This document shows positions 18,879 to 28,979 of a stretch of DNA of 64,000 bases, one piece after another. Source of the stretch: Kitasatospora phosalacinea. Its GTDB lineage: Bacteria; Actinomycetota; Actinomycetes; Streptomycetales; Streptomycetaceae. Position numbers and translations under genes: made by a program. Under the pieces are notes generated by a model. The model had not been told where the DNA came from. It was given only the letters and a program-made list of their open reading frames with translations, and made no database searches. How positions within the stretch are numbered: the first letter of the stretch is position 1; each line of letters opens with the position of its first letter. Location: positions 1 through 64,000 of the forward strand of contig NZ_JNYE01000026.1 in the NCBI RefSeq assembly GCF_000717185.1. Reading direction: 5' to 3'.

Positions 18879-20438
18879 CTACAGCAGGTCCTTGAACTCC
18901 TTGGGGAGGTCGAAGTCCGTCGGCCCCTTGCCCGGCTGGAGGCCGAAGGCTCCGCCGGGCTGGGCGCCCTGGCCGGGGCCGAGGGCCTTGCGCTCGGCGG
19001 CGGCGGCCTCCTCCTGGGCGCGCTTGAGCGGGTTGCCGCTCTTGCGCTTGCCCTTGGCGACCGGGGCCTTCTTGCCGGAGCGCTTGGCGCCGCCGCCCAT
19101 GCCGGGGATGCCCGGCATGCCCGGGATGCCCTTGCCGGAGGCCATCGCGGACATCATCTTGCGGGCCTCGAAGAAGCGCTCGACCAGGCCGGAGACCTCC
19201 CCGACCTGGACGCCGGAGCCCTTGGCGATGCGCAGGCGGCGCGAGCCGTTGATGAGCTTGGGGTCCGCGCGCTCGGCCGGGGTCATCGACTTGATGATCG
19301 CGCCGACCCGGTTGACGTCCTTGTCGTCCAGGTTGTTGATCTGGTCGCGGATCTGGCCCATGCCGGGCAGCATGCCGAGCAGCTTGGAGATCGAGCCCAT
19401 CTTCTGGACCTGCTCCAGCTGCGACAGGAAGTCGTCGAGCGTGAAGTCCTTGCCGCCGCCCTGGAGCTTGGCGGCCATCTTCTCGGCCTCGGCCTGGGAG
19501 AAGGTCTGCTCGGCCTTCTCGATCAGGGAGAGGACGTCGCCCATGCCGAGGATGCGCGAGGCCATCCGGTCGGGGTGGAAGGCGTCGAAGTCGTCGACCT
19601 TCTCGCCGTTGGAGGCGAACATGATCTGGCGGCCGGTGACGTGGGCGACCGAGAGGGCCGCGCCGCCGCGCGCGTCGCCGTCGAGCTTGGAGAGCACGAC
19701 GCCGGTGAAGTCGACGCCCTCCAGGAAGGCCTGGGCGGTGGTGACCGCGTCCTGGCCGACCATGGCGTCGACCACGAACAGGACCTCGTCCGGGTCGACC
19801 GCGGCGCGGATGTCGGCGGCCTGCTGCATCAGTTCGGCGTCGATGCCGAGGCGGCCGGCGGTGTCGACGATGACGACGTCGTACTGCTTCTGCTTGGCGT
19901 ACTCGACGGAGTCGCGGGCGACCTGCACCGGGTCGCCGACGCCGTTGCCGGGCTGCGGGCCGTAGAAGGCGACGCCGGCCCGCTCCGCGACGACGCCGAG
20001 CTGGGTGACGGCGTTGGGGCGCTGGAGGTCGCAGGCGACCAGCAGCGGGGTGTGCTTCTGGCTCTTGAGCCAGTGGCCGAGCTTCCCGGCCAGGGTGGTC
20101 TTGCCCGCGCCCTGGAGGCCGGCCAGCATGATCACGGTCGGGCCGGTCTTGGCGAACCGCAGGCGGCGGGTCTCGCCGCCGAGGATGCTGATCAGCTCCT
20201 CGTTGACGATCTTGATGATCTGCTGGGCCGGGTTCAGCGCCCCGGAGACCTCGGAACCGAGGGCCCGGTCCTTGACCTGCTTGATGAAGGCGCGGACCAC
20301 GGGGAGCGCGACGTCCGCCTCCAGCAGGGCGATCCGGATCTCGCGCGCGGTGGCGTCGATGTCCGCCTCGCTGAGACGGCCCTTGCCCCGGAGGTTCTTG
20401 AACGTCGCTGCGAGGCGGTCGGAGAGAGTGTCGAACAC
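18879..20438 (-). CDS. ffh: Signal recognition particle protein Ffh
   Basis: 519 aa. Ffh binds signal sequences and 4.5S RNA and docks with FtsY. The N domain helical bundle (1-85) is followed by the G domain with P-loop GLQGAGKT (107-114), VDTAGR, a TKLDGDARGGAALSV-type motif and GEKVDDFDAF. A Met-rich M domain then runs from roughly residue 325 (KMGSISKLLGMLPGMG). The C-terminus carries an unusual Gly/Met/Lys-rich repeat region (GIPGMPGIPGMGGG) then a basic tail. The ftsY gene encoding the cognate receptor lies at 27720-28955 in the same orientation. Confidence 0.96.
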   Translation of the reverse strand: MFDTLSDRLAATFKNLRGKGRLSEADIDATAREIRIALLEADVALPVVRAFIKQVKDRALGSEVSGALNPAQQIIKIVNEELISILGGETRRLRFAKTGPTVIMLAGLQGAGKTTLAGKLGHWLKSQKHTPLLVACDLQRPNAVTQLGVVAERAGVAFYGPQPGNGVGDPVQVARDSVEYAKQKQYDVVIVDTAGRLGIDAELMQQAADIRAAVDPDEVLFVVDAMVGQDAVTTAQAFLEGVDFTGVVLSKLDGDARGGAALSVAHVTGRQIMFASNGEKVDDFDAFHPDRMASRILGMGDVLSLIEKAEQTFSQAEAEKMAAKLQGGGKDFTLDDFLSQLEQVQKMGSISKLLGMLPGMGQIRDQINNLDDKDVNRVGAIIKSMTPAERADPKLINGSRRLRIAKGSGVQVGEVSGLVERFFEARKMMSAMASGKGIPGMPGIPGMGGGAKRSGKKAPVAKGKRKSGNPLKRAQEEAAAAERKALGPGQGAQPGGAFGLQPGKGPTDFDLPKEFKDLL

Positions 20439-20540
20439 GTCGGTCGCGGGTCCCTTGCGGCATCGAGTACGGGTACTGTCGTCGCCCCCAAGGGTAGCCG
20501 TACCCCGGCGGGCGGTCTGCGCCCCCGCGGGAACCGGGGG

Positions 20541-22979
20541 TCAGTGCGCCTCCAGAGCGGTCCGGACGGCCTGCGCGACCTCCTCGGCGCGGGCCGCCTC
20601 CAGCGGGCCGCCGTCGGTGGAGGTGAGGTAGAAGGCGTCGACGGCCTCCGCACCGAGGGTGGAGACGTGCGCGGTGCGGACCCGCACCCCGGCGGTGTCC
20701 AGGGCCCGGCCGATCCGGTGCAGCAGGCCGGGCGCGTCGTGCGCGCGGACCTCCAGCACGGTGGCGGACCGCGAGGCGTCGTGCGGGGCGACGGTGACCA
20801 CCGGCGGCGGGGTGCTGATGCCGCGGCGGCGCGGCGCGGCGGCGTCGCGCTCGGCGAGCTTGCGGGCGACGTCCAGCGAGCCGTCCAGGGCGCGGCGCAG
20901 GTCGGCGCGGAGCCGGGCGGCCTCGGGCAGGTCGCCGTACTCGGCGGCGACCGTCCAGGACAGCAGCAGGACCGGCCCGGCACCGACCGGGTCGAGCTCG
21001 CGCAGGCCCGCCTTGCGGACGGCGAGGCGGTGCACGGCGAGCACGCCCGCGACGGTGCCGAGCAGGCCGGGGCGGTCCGGGACGGCCAGGGTGAGCTCGA
21101 CGCCCATCGGCTCGGCGCCGCCGCCCTCCGGCGCGGCCTCGGCGTGCGCGGTCAGGGCGAGCGCGGGGCCGCCGGTGCGGGCGGCCTCGACGGCGAGCCG
21201 CTCCTGGTCGGCGGTGACCTCGGGGTCGGTGGCCGGCGGGCGGGTCTCCCCGGCCAGCCGGGCGGCGGTGCGCTCGACCAGGGTGGCGACCAGCGAGGCC
21301 CGCCAGCCGGACCAGGCGGCGGGGCCGGTGGCGGTGGCGTCGGCCTCGGTGAGGGCGTGCAGGAGTTCCAGGTGGCCCTGGGTGCCGACGGTCTTGGCGA
21401 TCAGGTCCGCGGTGGCGGGGTCGTCGGGGTCGCGGCGGGTGGCGGTGTCGACCAGCGTCAGGTGGTGGCGCACCAGCAGCGCCAGGGTGTCGGTGTCGCG
21501 CTTGCCGAAGCCCATCCGGACGGCGACGTCGCGGACGATCACCTCCCCGGCCTCCGAGTGGTCGCCGGGCCAGCCCTTGCCGAGGTCGTGCAGCAGGGCG
21601 GCGACCAGCAGCAGGTCGGGGCGGGCGGTGCGGCGGGTCATCGCGGCGGCTCGGACGGCAGTCTCGATCAGGTGCCGGTCGACGGTCCAGCGGTGCACGG
21701 CGTTGCGCTGCGGGCGGCAGCGGACCCGCTCCCAGTCGGGCAGCATCCGGCTGATCAGGCCCTCCGCCTCCAGCGCCTCCCAGACCGGCAGGCAGGCCTC
21801 GCCCGCGCCGAGCAGGGTGACCAGCTGCTCGCGGGCCTCGTCCGGCCAGGGCACCGGCAGCGGCCTGGTCTCGGCGGCCAGCCGGCGCACGGTGGCGTAG
21901 CCGACGGTCAGCCCGGCCTGGGCGGCCGCGGCGGCGGCGCGCAGCGGCAGCACCGGGTCGGTGGCGGGCCGGGCGGCCTGGGCGAGCACGGCCTCGCCGT
22001 CCTGCTCGACCACGCCCTCGGCGAGCGGGCGGCGCTCGGGCGCGGCGGGGCCGGCCGGGGCGCGCCGGGCGCCGTTGAACGGGAAGCCGAACCGGACGGC
22101 GCGGCGCGGCGCCGGGCTGCGGCGGGCGGCCAGCACCCGCTCGACCGAGCGCCAGGTGACGTCCGAGGCGTACGCGACGGTGCGGGCGGCCTGGTAGACC
22201 TGCCGCAGCAGGGTGTCGGCGTCGAGCACGCCGAGCCGTTCGGCGACCTGGTCCTGGTCCTGGAGGGAGAGCCGCTCGGTGGCCCGGCCGGTGGTCAGGT
22301 GCAGCGCGTCGCGGACGTCGGCCAGGGTGCGGGCGGCGGCGTCCAGGCCGTCGCGGGGGGCGTCGGCGAGCCAGGTGGCGGCGACGGCGTTCAGCGCGAC
22401 CAGGTCGCGCAGGCCGCCGCGGGCCTCCTTGAGGTCGGGTTCGAGCAGGAAGGACAGCTCGCCGTGGCGCTCGGCCCGGGCCCGGCCGAGCTCCTGGAGC
22501 TCGGGGAGCCGGGCGGGGGCGGCGGCGCGCCAGTCGGCGAGGACGGCGGAGCGCAGGTCGGCGGTGAGCTGCGGGTCGCCCGCCAGGTGGCGGGCGTCGA
22601 GCAGGCCGAGCTGGGCCTTGAGGTCCTCGGCGGCGACCTTGCGGGCCTCGGCGGGGGTGCGGACGGCGTGGTCGAGGGCGACGCCGCCGTCCCAGACCGG
22701 GTACCAGATCCGTTCGGCGAGGCCGGCGGCGAGCGGGCCCTCGTGCAGCAGCAGCACGTCCAGGTCGCTGCGCGGGGAGAGCTCGGCCCGGCCGTAGCCG
22801 CCGACGGCGACCAGGGCGGTGCGGGCGGGCGCCCCGGCGGCCCGGTAGAGGCCGGACAGCCAGTCGTCGGTGAGCCGGGCGAGGGCGGCGCGCCGCTGCG
22901 GGCCCGCGGCGGCGCGGTCGGCCAGCAGCCGGGCGCGTTCGGCGGGGTAGCCGTACTCGGCGGGGTCGGTGCTGCTCAC
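20541..22979 (-). CDS. glnD: PII nucleotidyltransferase / removing enzyme GlnD
   Basis: 812 aa bifunctional nitrogen sensor. Domains: nucleotidyltransferase with GGYGRAELSPRSDLD (60-74), HD phosphohydrolase (LLHDLGKGWPGDHSEAGEVIVRD near 370-390), then two C-terminal ACT domains (ELTLAVPDRPGLLGTVAGVLAVH and LEVRAHDAPGLLHRIGRALDTAGV) that sense glutamine. In S. coelicolor this enzyme adenylylates GlnK rather than uridylylating it. It is the last gene of amtB-glnK-glnD, separated from glnK by a 101-base gap containing a perfect hairpin. Confidence 0.95.
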   Translation of the reverse strand: MSSTDPAEYGYPAERARLLADRAAAGPQRRAALARLTDDWLSGLYRAAGAPARTALVAVGGYGRAELSPRSDLDVLLLHEGPLAAGLAERIWYPVWDGGVALDHAVRTPAEARKVAAEDLKAQLGLLDARHLAGDPQLTADLRSAVLADWRAAAPARLPELQELGRARAERHGELSFLLEPDLKEARGGLRDLVALNAVAATWLADAPRDGLDAAARTLADVRDALHLTTGRATERLSLQDQDQVAERLGVLDADTLLRQVYQAARTVAYASDVTWRSVERVLAARRSPAPRRAVRFGFPFNGARRAPAGPAAPERRPLAEGVVEQDGEAVLAQAARPATDPVLPLRAAAAAAQAGLTVGYATVRRLAAETRPLPVPWPDEAREQLVTLLGAGEACLPVWEALEAEGLISRMLPDWERVRCRPQRNAVHRWTVDRHLIETAVRAAAMTRRTARPDLLLVAALLHDLGKGWPGDHSEAGEVIVRDVAVRMGFGKRDTDTLALLVRHHLTLVDTATRRDPDDPATADLIAKTVGTQGHLELLHALTEADATATGPAAWSGWRASLVATLVERTAARLAGETRPPATDPEVTADQERLAVEAARTGGPALALTAHAEAAPEGGGAEPMGVELTLAVPDRPGLLGTVAGVLAVHRLAVRKAGLRELDPVGAGPVLLLSWTVAAEYGDLPEAARLRADLRRALDGSLDVARKLAERDAAAPRRRGISTPPPVVTVAPHDASRSATVLEVRAHDAPGLLHRIGRALDTAGVRVRTAHVSTLGAEAVDAFYLTSTDGGPLEAARAEEVAQAVRTALEAH

Positions 22980-23017
22980 GTCTGCTCCCGGTGCGTGCTG
23001 GTGCCGGATACGCCTTC

Positions 23018-23046
23018 GGCGGACCTGCCGCGAGGGCAGGTCCGCC
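23018..23046. terminator. Hairpin between glnK and glnD
   Basis: Perfect 12-bp arms (23018-23029 and 23035-23046) with a 5-base loop, in the glnK-glnD spacer. There is no strong T-run. It probably attenuates transcription so that glnD is made at lower level than amtB and glnK. Confidence 0.7.
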
Positions 23047-23080
23047 AGGAGGGTTTTCAGCGGTGGTTCTCAGCGCTGGT

Positions 23081-24741
<1,661 letters not shown>

Positions 24742-24837
24742 CGGCGTCTCCTCCGAAATGAGAGCCGCACCACGACCGGGATACCTGTCCCGTGCCATCC
24801 CGGCGTGTCGGCGATGAGAGGAGAGTGCCGAAGGCGG

Positions 24838-24875
24838 GTTTCGGCCGATGCGGCTCGGTGTTTCGCCGCAGTGAC
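24838..24875 (-). promoter_or_regulatory. GlnR operator of amtB-glnK-glnD
   Basis: Read on the minus strand, four 5-base half sites spaced by six bases are GTCAC, GAAAC, CCGCA, GAAAC. This matches the known Streptomyces GlnR box layout gTnAc-n6-GaAAc-n6-gTnAc-n6-GaAAc, with only the third half-site degenerate. The site ends ~97 bases upstream of the amtB start. GlnR activates amtB under nitrogen limitation in S. coelicolor; the same is inferred here. Confidence 0.85.
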
Positions 24876-24988
24876 GCGGTTGGCGCGCCCGTTACGGGCA
24901 CGTGAACCACGGCAGGTGACGCGTACTGGACAGCGCGTGTCATACTGCCGCGGCCGTCCGGACGGGCGGGTCGGACGGCCGCGGGAGA

Positions 24989-25063
24989 CGGGGCGGAGCG
25001 GAACCGGAAGGGCCGGGGCGGAGCGGAACCGGAAGGGCCGCGGCGGAGCGGAACCGGAAGGGC
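24989..25063. repeat. 25-bp tandem repeat, three copies
   Basis: Three consecutive 25-base units (24989-25013, 25014-25038, 25039-25063), the third differing at one position, followed by a partial fourth (CGCGGCGGGG). They start 11 bases beyond the nsdA stop, in its 3' untranslated region. Each unit contains GGAGCGGAACCGGAAGGGC-type sequence without dyad symmetry. Confidence 0.9.
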
Positions 25064-25073
25064 CGCGGCGGGG

Positions 25074-26531
25074 TCAGACCACCGAGACGAACTCCGGGAT
25101 GTCGTGCACCACCCGCTCGGCCAGCCGGTCCACCCCGGGGGCGCCGCGGAAGTCCCGGCTGGCGGCCTCGGAGGTCTTGCGGACCCGGGTGTTCAGCCGC
25201 TCGGAGCGCACCTTCTTGGCGATGTCCACCGCCTCCTCGCAGTACTTCGCCGCGTCCTCCGGCTCGTTCTGCAGCAGCCGCACCGAGGCCATCCCGACCA
25301 GGTTGAACGCGTAGGTGCGGACGTGCTCGCCGTCCTCCCGGAACCGGTCGACCGCCTCGGTGATCAGCGGCTCGGCGGCCTTGGCCATCGCGAGGCCGCG
25401 GTCCGAGGTGTAGGCCAGGTCCCGGTAGGAGTGCCCGTTCTCCGCGCACAGCTCGGCGTACGAGAAGAACTTGAGCCAGGTCGGCGTCTCCTCGTTGCTC
25501 TCCCGGATGTCGCTGAAGGTGTCCTCCGCCAGCCGGACCGCCCGGGCGCAGCGGTTGACCTCGCCGATGTTGGAGTACGCGCGCGCCTCCATCGCGTACA
25601 GCAGCGACTGCTGGCGGGCGGTGGCGGTGTCCCGGCTGCCGTACTGGGCGAGGTGGATCAGCTCCAGCGCGTCCTCGCCGCGGTTGAGGTGGATCATCTG
25701 CCGGCTCATGTCGGTCAGCACGTGCGCGCCGAACGGGCGGTCGCCCGCCTCCTTGGCCGCGTGCAGCGCCAGCACGTAGTACTTCTGCGCGCTCGGGTGC
25801 ATGCCCACGTCGTACGACATGAAGCCCGCCAGGTGGGCGAGTTCGGCGGTGATCCGGAACAGCCGCTTGGTGGTCGCCTCGGGGTAGGTCTCCTGCAACA
25901 GGTCGGTGACCTCGTGGAGTTGGCCGACCACCGCCTTGCGGCGCAGGCCGCCGCCGTTCTGCGCGTCCCACTTGCGGAACATCTCGGTGGTCTGCTCCAG
26001 CAGCTGCATCTCCGGCTCGGACAGCCGCCCGGAGAACTGGTGGCCGCCGTTGGCCGCCGCCAGGATCGGGGTGGGCGCGCCGTTCGGGCCGGGGGTCAGC
26101 CAGCGCTGCATCGGCTCGATCAGCGCCGCGCCGGCCGTCAGCGCGAGCGAAGTGCCCAGGAAGCCGCGGCGGTTGAGCATCAGGTCGCTGCGCGAGTACT
26201 CGCTGATCGCCTGCACGGTCTGCTGCGGGCTCCAGGGCAGGTCCACCCCGCTGCCGACGGTGGTCACCTGGACCACCGCGCGCAGGCCGAGGTCCTCGAC
26301 CGAGACCACCGAGCCGAAGCGCTCCGAGAACAGCTCCGACATGATCTTCGGGATCGGCTCGCGGGGCTGCTCGCCGTCCAGCCACCGGCGCACCCGCGAG
26401 GTGTCGGTGGAGACGTGGTGCGCGCCGATCTGCCGTGCCCTGCGGTTCACTTGTCGCGCCAGCTCGCCCTTCGACCAGCCGCTGCGCGCGAACCAGGAGC
26501 CCAGCTTCTCGTTCGGCTGCTTCTCACCCAT
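25074..26531 (-). CDS. nsdA: NsdA, negative regulator of sporulation and antibiotic production
   Basis: 485 aa. The N-terminus NEKLGSWFARSGWSKGELARQVNRRARQ...STDTSRVRRWLDGEQPREPIPKIMSELFSERFG is the characteristic NsdA/BldD-like HTH-associated region, and the remainder is TPR-like helical repeats. It matches S. coelicolor NsdA (SCO5582), loss of which increases actinorhodin and sporulation. I use the ATG at 26531; another in-frame ATG at 26591 would add 20 residues and neither has a strong ribosome-binding site. A TAT-like MLNRRGFLGTSLALTAGAAL segment lies near residue 120, as in other family members; whether it is exported is unknown. Divergent from the plus-strand primase-like gene. Confidence 0.9.
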   Translation of the reverse strand: MGEKQPNEKLGSWFARSGWSKGELARQVNRRARQIGAHHVSTDTSRVRRWLDGEQPREPIPKIMSELFSERFGSVVSVEDLGLRAVVQVTTVGSGVDLPWSPQQTVQAISEYSRSDLMLNRRGFLGTSLALTAGAALIEPMQRWLTPGPNGAPTPILAAANGGHQFSGRLSEPEMQLLEQTTEMFRKWDAQNGGGLRRKAVVGQLHEVTDLLQETYPEATTKRLFRITAELAHLAGFMSYDVGMHPSAQKYYVLALHAAKEAGDRPFGAHVLTDMSRQMIHLNRGEDALELIHLAQYGSRDTATARQQSLLYAMEARAYSNIGEVNRCARAVRLAEDTFSDIRESNEETPTWLKFFSYAELCAENGHSYRDLAYTSDRGLAMAKAAEPLITEAVDRFREDGEHVRTYAFNLVGMASVRLLQNEPEDAAKYCEEAVDIAKKVRSERLNTRVRKTSEAASRDFRGAPGVDRLAERVVHDIPEFVSVV

Positions 26532-26973
26532 GGGACCGTCCCCATCCCGCCCCGAACCCGGGGCCCCTCTTCGCCCTGACCCGTTATCCATCACCGCCCG
26601 CGTGACCGGTCGGCTGCGTTCCGTATGCCGAACGTAGCGCCCCTCCGCCATCCGGGGGAGCAACGTCGGAGAAACGCCACCTTTCGCCACCCCCACGAGT
26701 GAACTACCGGACCGGCGGGCGCGCTTCACTATGAGTCAGCCCGGCATGACCCCGGCACATGCCCGGACCCGACGGAACCCGACGGAGGCACGCGTGCGGC
26801 AACGACGATCCGGCATCCGAAGCGCCGGTGCAAGGCGCCTGCTGGCCCGCGCCACCCGGATCGGTGTGCGCCGGTCCGCGCGCGCCTCCAGCGCACCCCG
26901 CACCACGCGCCCGACGGGCGACGCGCCGTCACCGTCCCGTAACCAGCGGCGACCGGAACCGGTTGGGGGTGGC
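26532..26973. other. Divergent intergenic region nsdA / primase-like gene
   Basis: 442 bases without a confident gene. It must hold promoters for minus-strand nsdA and the plus-strand gene at 26974. The part from 26620 to 26740 is AT-richer. I see no clear operator. Confidence 0.5.
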
Positions 26974-27639
26974 ATGGACAAGCTGTTCGGCACCCTGCGG
27001 CTCACCCCCCTCGGCGCCCGCCGCCGCACCCGGCCCACCGCGCTGCAGGCAGCCGCCGAGTACTCCGAGCGCTGGGGCTGGACGCTGGCCGCCGGCAGCC
27101 CGACCTCCCGCGCCGGGACGGCCTGCGACTGCGGCGTCCCGCACTGCGCCGCGCCCAACCTGCACCTGCGGGTCGGCCCGGCGATCGCCCCCGGCGCGAC
27201 CGCCGCCGAACTCGCCGCCCGCTGTCCGGCCGACGCCCCGCTGCTGCTCCCGACGGGCCACCAGTTCGACGTCCTGGATGTCCCGGCCCAGCCCGGCCTG
27301 CAGGCCCTGGTCCGGCTGGAGCGGATGGGCACCCAGGTCGGCCCGGTGCTGGCCTCCCCGGCCGGCCGGCTGCTGCTCTTCGTCGCCCCCGGCACCGCCG
27401 AGCGCCTGCCCGACCTGCTCTACCGGATGGGCTGGGACGACGCCTCCCTCGACCTCACCTGCCACGGCCTCGGCTCCTACCTGGCCGCCCCGCCCACCCC
27501 GCTGGGGCCGCTCGGCCCGATGCGGTGGCTGCGCCGCCCCACCGCCGACGGCGCCCCGCCCGAGGCCCGCCTGCTGCTCGGCACCCTCGCGTACGCCTGC
27601 CACCGCACCCGGGACCGGCAGAGCGAGTTCGCCAGCTAG
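26974..27639 (+). CDS. Bifunctional primase/polymerase (prim-pol) N-terminal-like protein
   Basis: 221 aa. It has a prim-pol-like layout: N-terminal TALQAAAEYSERWGWTLAAGSPTSR (like the helix opening the fold), a CDCGVPHCAAPNLH cysteine/histidine cluster, LLLPTGHQFDVLDVPAQPG (in true enzymes the strand carrying catalytic acids), PVLASPAGRLLLFVAPG and LTCHGLGSYLAAPPTP. It ends without a helicase domain. Stand-alone copies are conserved next to ftsY in Streptomyces. The usual DxD is reduced to FDVLDV and activity is uncertain. ATG at 26974; convergent with ftsY over a strong terminator. Confidence 0.75.
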   Translation: MDKLFGTLRLTPLGARRRTRPTALQAAAEYSERWGWTLAAGSPTSRAGTACDCGVPHCAAPNLHLRVGPAIAPGATAAELAARCPADAPLLLPTGHQFDVLDVPAQPGLQALVRLERMGTQVGPVLASPAGRLLLFVAPGTAERLPDLLYRMGWDDASLDLTCHGLGSYLAAPPTPLGPLGPMRWLRRPTADGAPPEARLLLGTLAYACHRTRDRQSEFAS

Positions 27640-27657
27640 GGCCGCGTCCGGCACGCG

Positions 27658-27703
27658 GAAAGGTCCGTTCCGGGAGGGGGCTCCCTCCCGGAACGGACCT
27701 TTC
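27658..27703. terminator. Bidirectional terminator between prim-pol gene and ftsY
   Basis: Perfect 21-bp arms, 27658-27678 and 27683-27703, with a 4-base loop and A/T-rich ends (GAAA.../...TTTC). It sits exactly between two convergent genes, so it probably terminates both. Confidence 0.92.
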
Positions 27704-27719
27704 GGGTGTTGCGCCGGCG

Positions 27720-28955
27720 CTAGCCGAGCAGGGCGTCCACGAAGGCGCCGGGTTCGAACGGGGCGAGGTCGTCCGCGCCCTCGCCGAGGCCGATGAGCTT
27801 GACCGGGACGCCGAGTTCGCGCTGCACCGAGATGACGATGCCGCCCTTGGCGGTGCCGTCGAGCTTGGTGAGCACGATGCCGGTGATGTCGACGACCTCC
27901 GCGAACACCCGGGCCTGGACCAGGCCGTTCTGTCCGGTGGTGGCGTCGAGCACGAGCAGCACCTCGTCGACCGGGCCGTGCTTCTCGACGACGCGCTTGA
28001 CCTTGCCGAGCTCGTCCATCAGGCCGGTCTTGGTGTGCAGGCGGCCCGCGGTGTCGACCAGGACGGTGTCGACGCCGTCGGCGATGCCCTGCTTGACGGC
28101 GTCGAACGCGACCGAGGCCGGGTCGCCGCCCTCGGGGCCGCGGACGGTGTGCGCGCCGACCCGCTCGCCCCAGGTCTGCAGCTGGTCGGCGGCGGCGGCG
28201 CGGAAGGTGTCGGCGGCGCCGAGCACGACCTTCCGGCCGTCGGCGACCAGGACGCGGGCGAGCTTGCCGGTGGTGGTGGTCTTGCCGACGCCGTTGACGC
28301 CGACCACCAGGACCACGGCCGGGCCGTCCTCGTGCTTGACCGAGCGGACGGTGCGGTCGCTGTCGGTGCCGATCAGCTTGACGAGCTCCTCGCGGAGCAG
28401 GCCGCGCAGTTCGTCGGGGGTGCGGGTGCCGAGGACCTTGACCCGGGTGCGCAGGTTGTCGACGAGCTCCTGGGTAGCGGCGACGCCGACGTCGGCGGTG
28501 AGGAGGGTCTCCTCGATCTCCTCCCAGGTGTCCTCGTCGAGGCGGTCCCGGGAGAGCAGGGTCAGCAGGCCCTTGCCGAGGGTCGACTGCGAGCGGGAGA
28601 GCCGGGAGCGCAGCCGGACCAGGCGGCCGGCCGTGGGCTCGGGCACCTCGATCGCGGGCGCGGCCTCGGCCTCCTCGGCCCGCACCTCCTCGGCGGTCGG
28701 CTCCTCGGCGGTCGGCTGCTGGGCAGCCGGCTGCTCGGCCCCGGGCTCGACCGCGGCCCCGGGCTCGACCTCCGCTCCGGGCTCGACCTCCGCCTCGGGC
28801 TCGGTCGGGGCGGGCTTGGCCGGGGCGGGCGCGGTGATGGTCGGCGCCTGGCTCGGCCTGTCCAGTTCTTTGCGTCGTCTGCCGGAGACGACGAGTCCGG
28901 TGATCGCGCCGATGGCGACCACCGCGATGACAACGGCAAGGATCACGTATTCCAT
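27720..28955 (-). CDS. ftsY: Signal recognition particle receptor FtsY
   Basis: 411 aa. A short hydrophobic N-terminus (YVILAVVIAVVAIGAITGLVV) suggests direct membrane anchoring, as in actinobacteria. It is followed by a ~60-residue acidic A domain of Glu/Pro/Ala repeats, the NG domain with P-loop GVNGVGKTTTTGKL, DTAGRLHTK, and LTKLDGTAKGGIVISVQ near the end. It receives Ffh-ribosome complexes. It lies 24 bases downstream of smc, an arrangement conserved in actinobacteria (smc-ftsY). Confidence 0.95.
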   Translation of the reverse strand: MEYVILAVVIAVVAIGAITGLVVSGRRRKELDRPSQAPTITAPAPAKPAPTEPEAEVEPGAEVEPGAAVEPGAEQPAAQQPTAEEPTAEEVRAEEAEAAPAIEVPEPTAGRLVRLRSRLSRSQSTLGKGLLTLLSRDRLDEDTWEEIEETLLTADVGVAATQELVDNLRTRVKVLGTRTPDELRGLLREELVKLIGTDSDRTVRSVKHEDGPAVVLVVGVNGVGKTTTTGKLARVLVADGRKVVLGAADTFRAAAADQLQTWGERVGAHTVRGPEGGDPASVAFDAVKQGIADGVDTVLVDTAGRLHTKTGLMDELGKVKRVVEKHGPVDEVLLVLDATTGQNGLVQARVFAEVVDITGIVLTKLDGTAKGGIVISVQRELGVPVKLIGLGEGADDLAPFEPGAFVDALLG

Positions 28956-28979
28956 AACCCGTCCAGTATCACTTAGCGC

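Larger units (their letters stand above)
24742..25073. other. amtB upstream region: GlnR operator and tandem repeats
   Basis: 332 non-coding bases between the nsdA stop and amtB. The amtB-proximal half holds the GlnR operator. The nsdA-proximal half holds a 25-bp tandem repeat. No further gene is visible. Confidence 0.8.

Noticed and set aside
24989..25063. Tandem 25-bp units as a CRISPR array
   Set aside because: Units are contiguous with no spacers and no cas genes are nearby.
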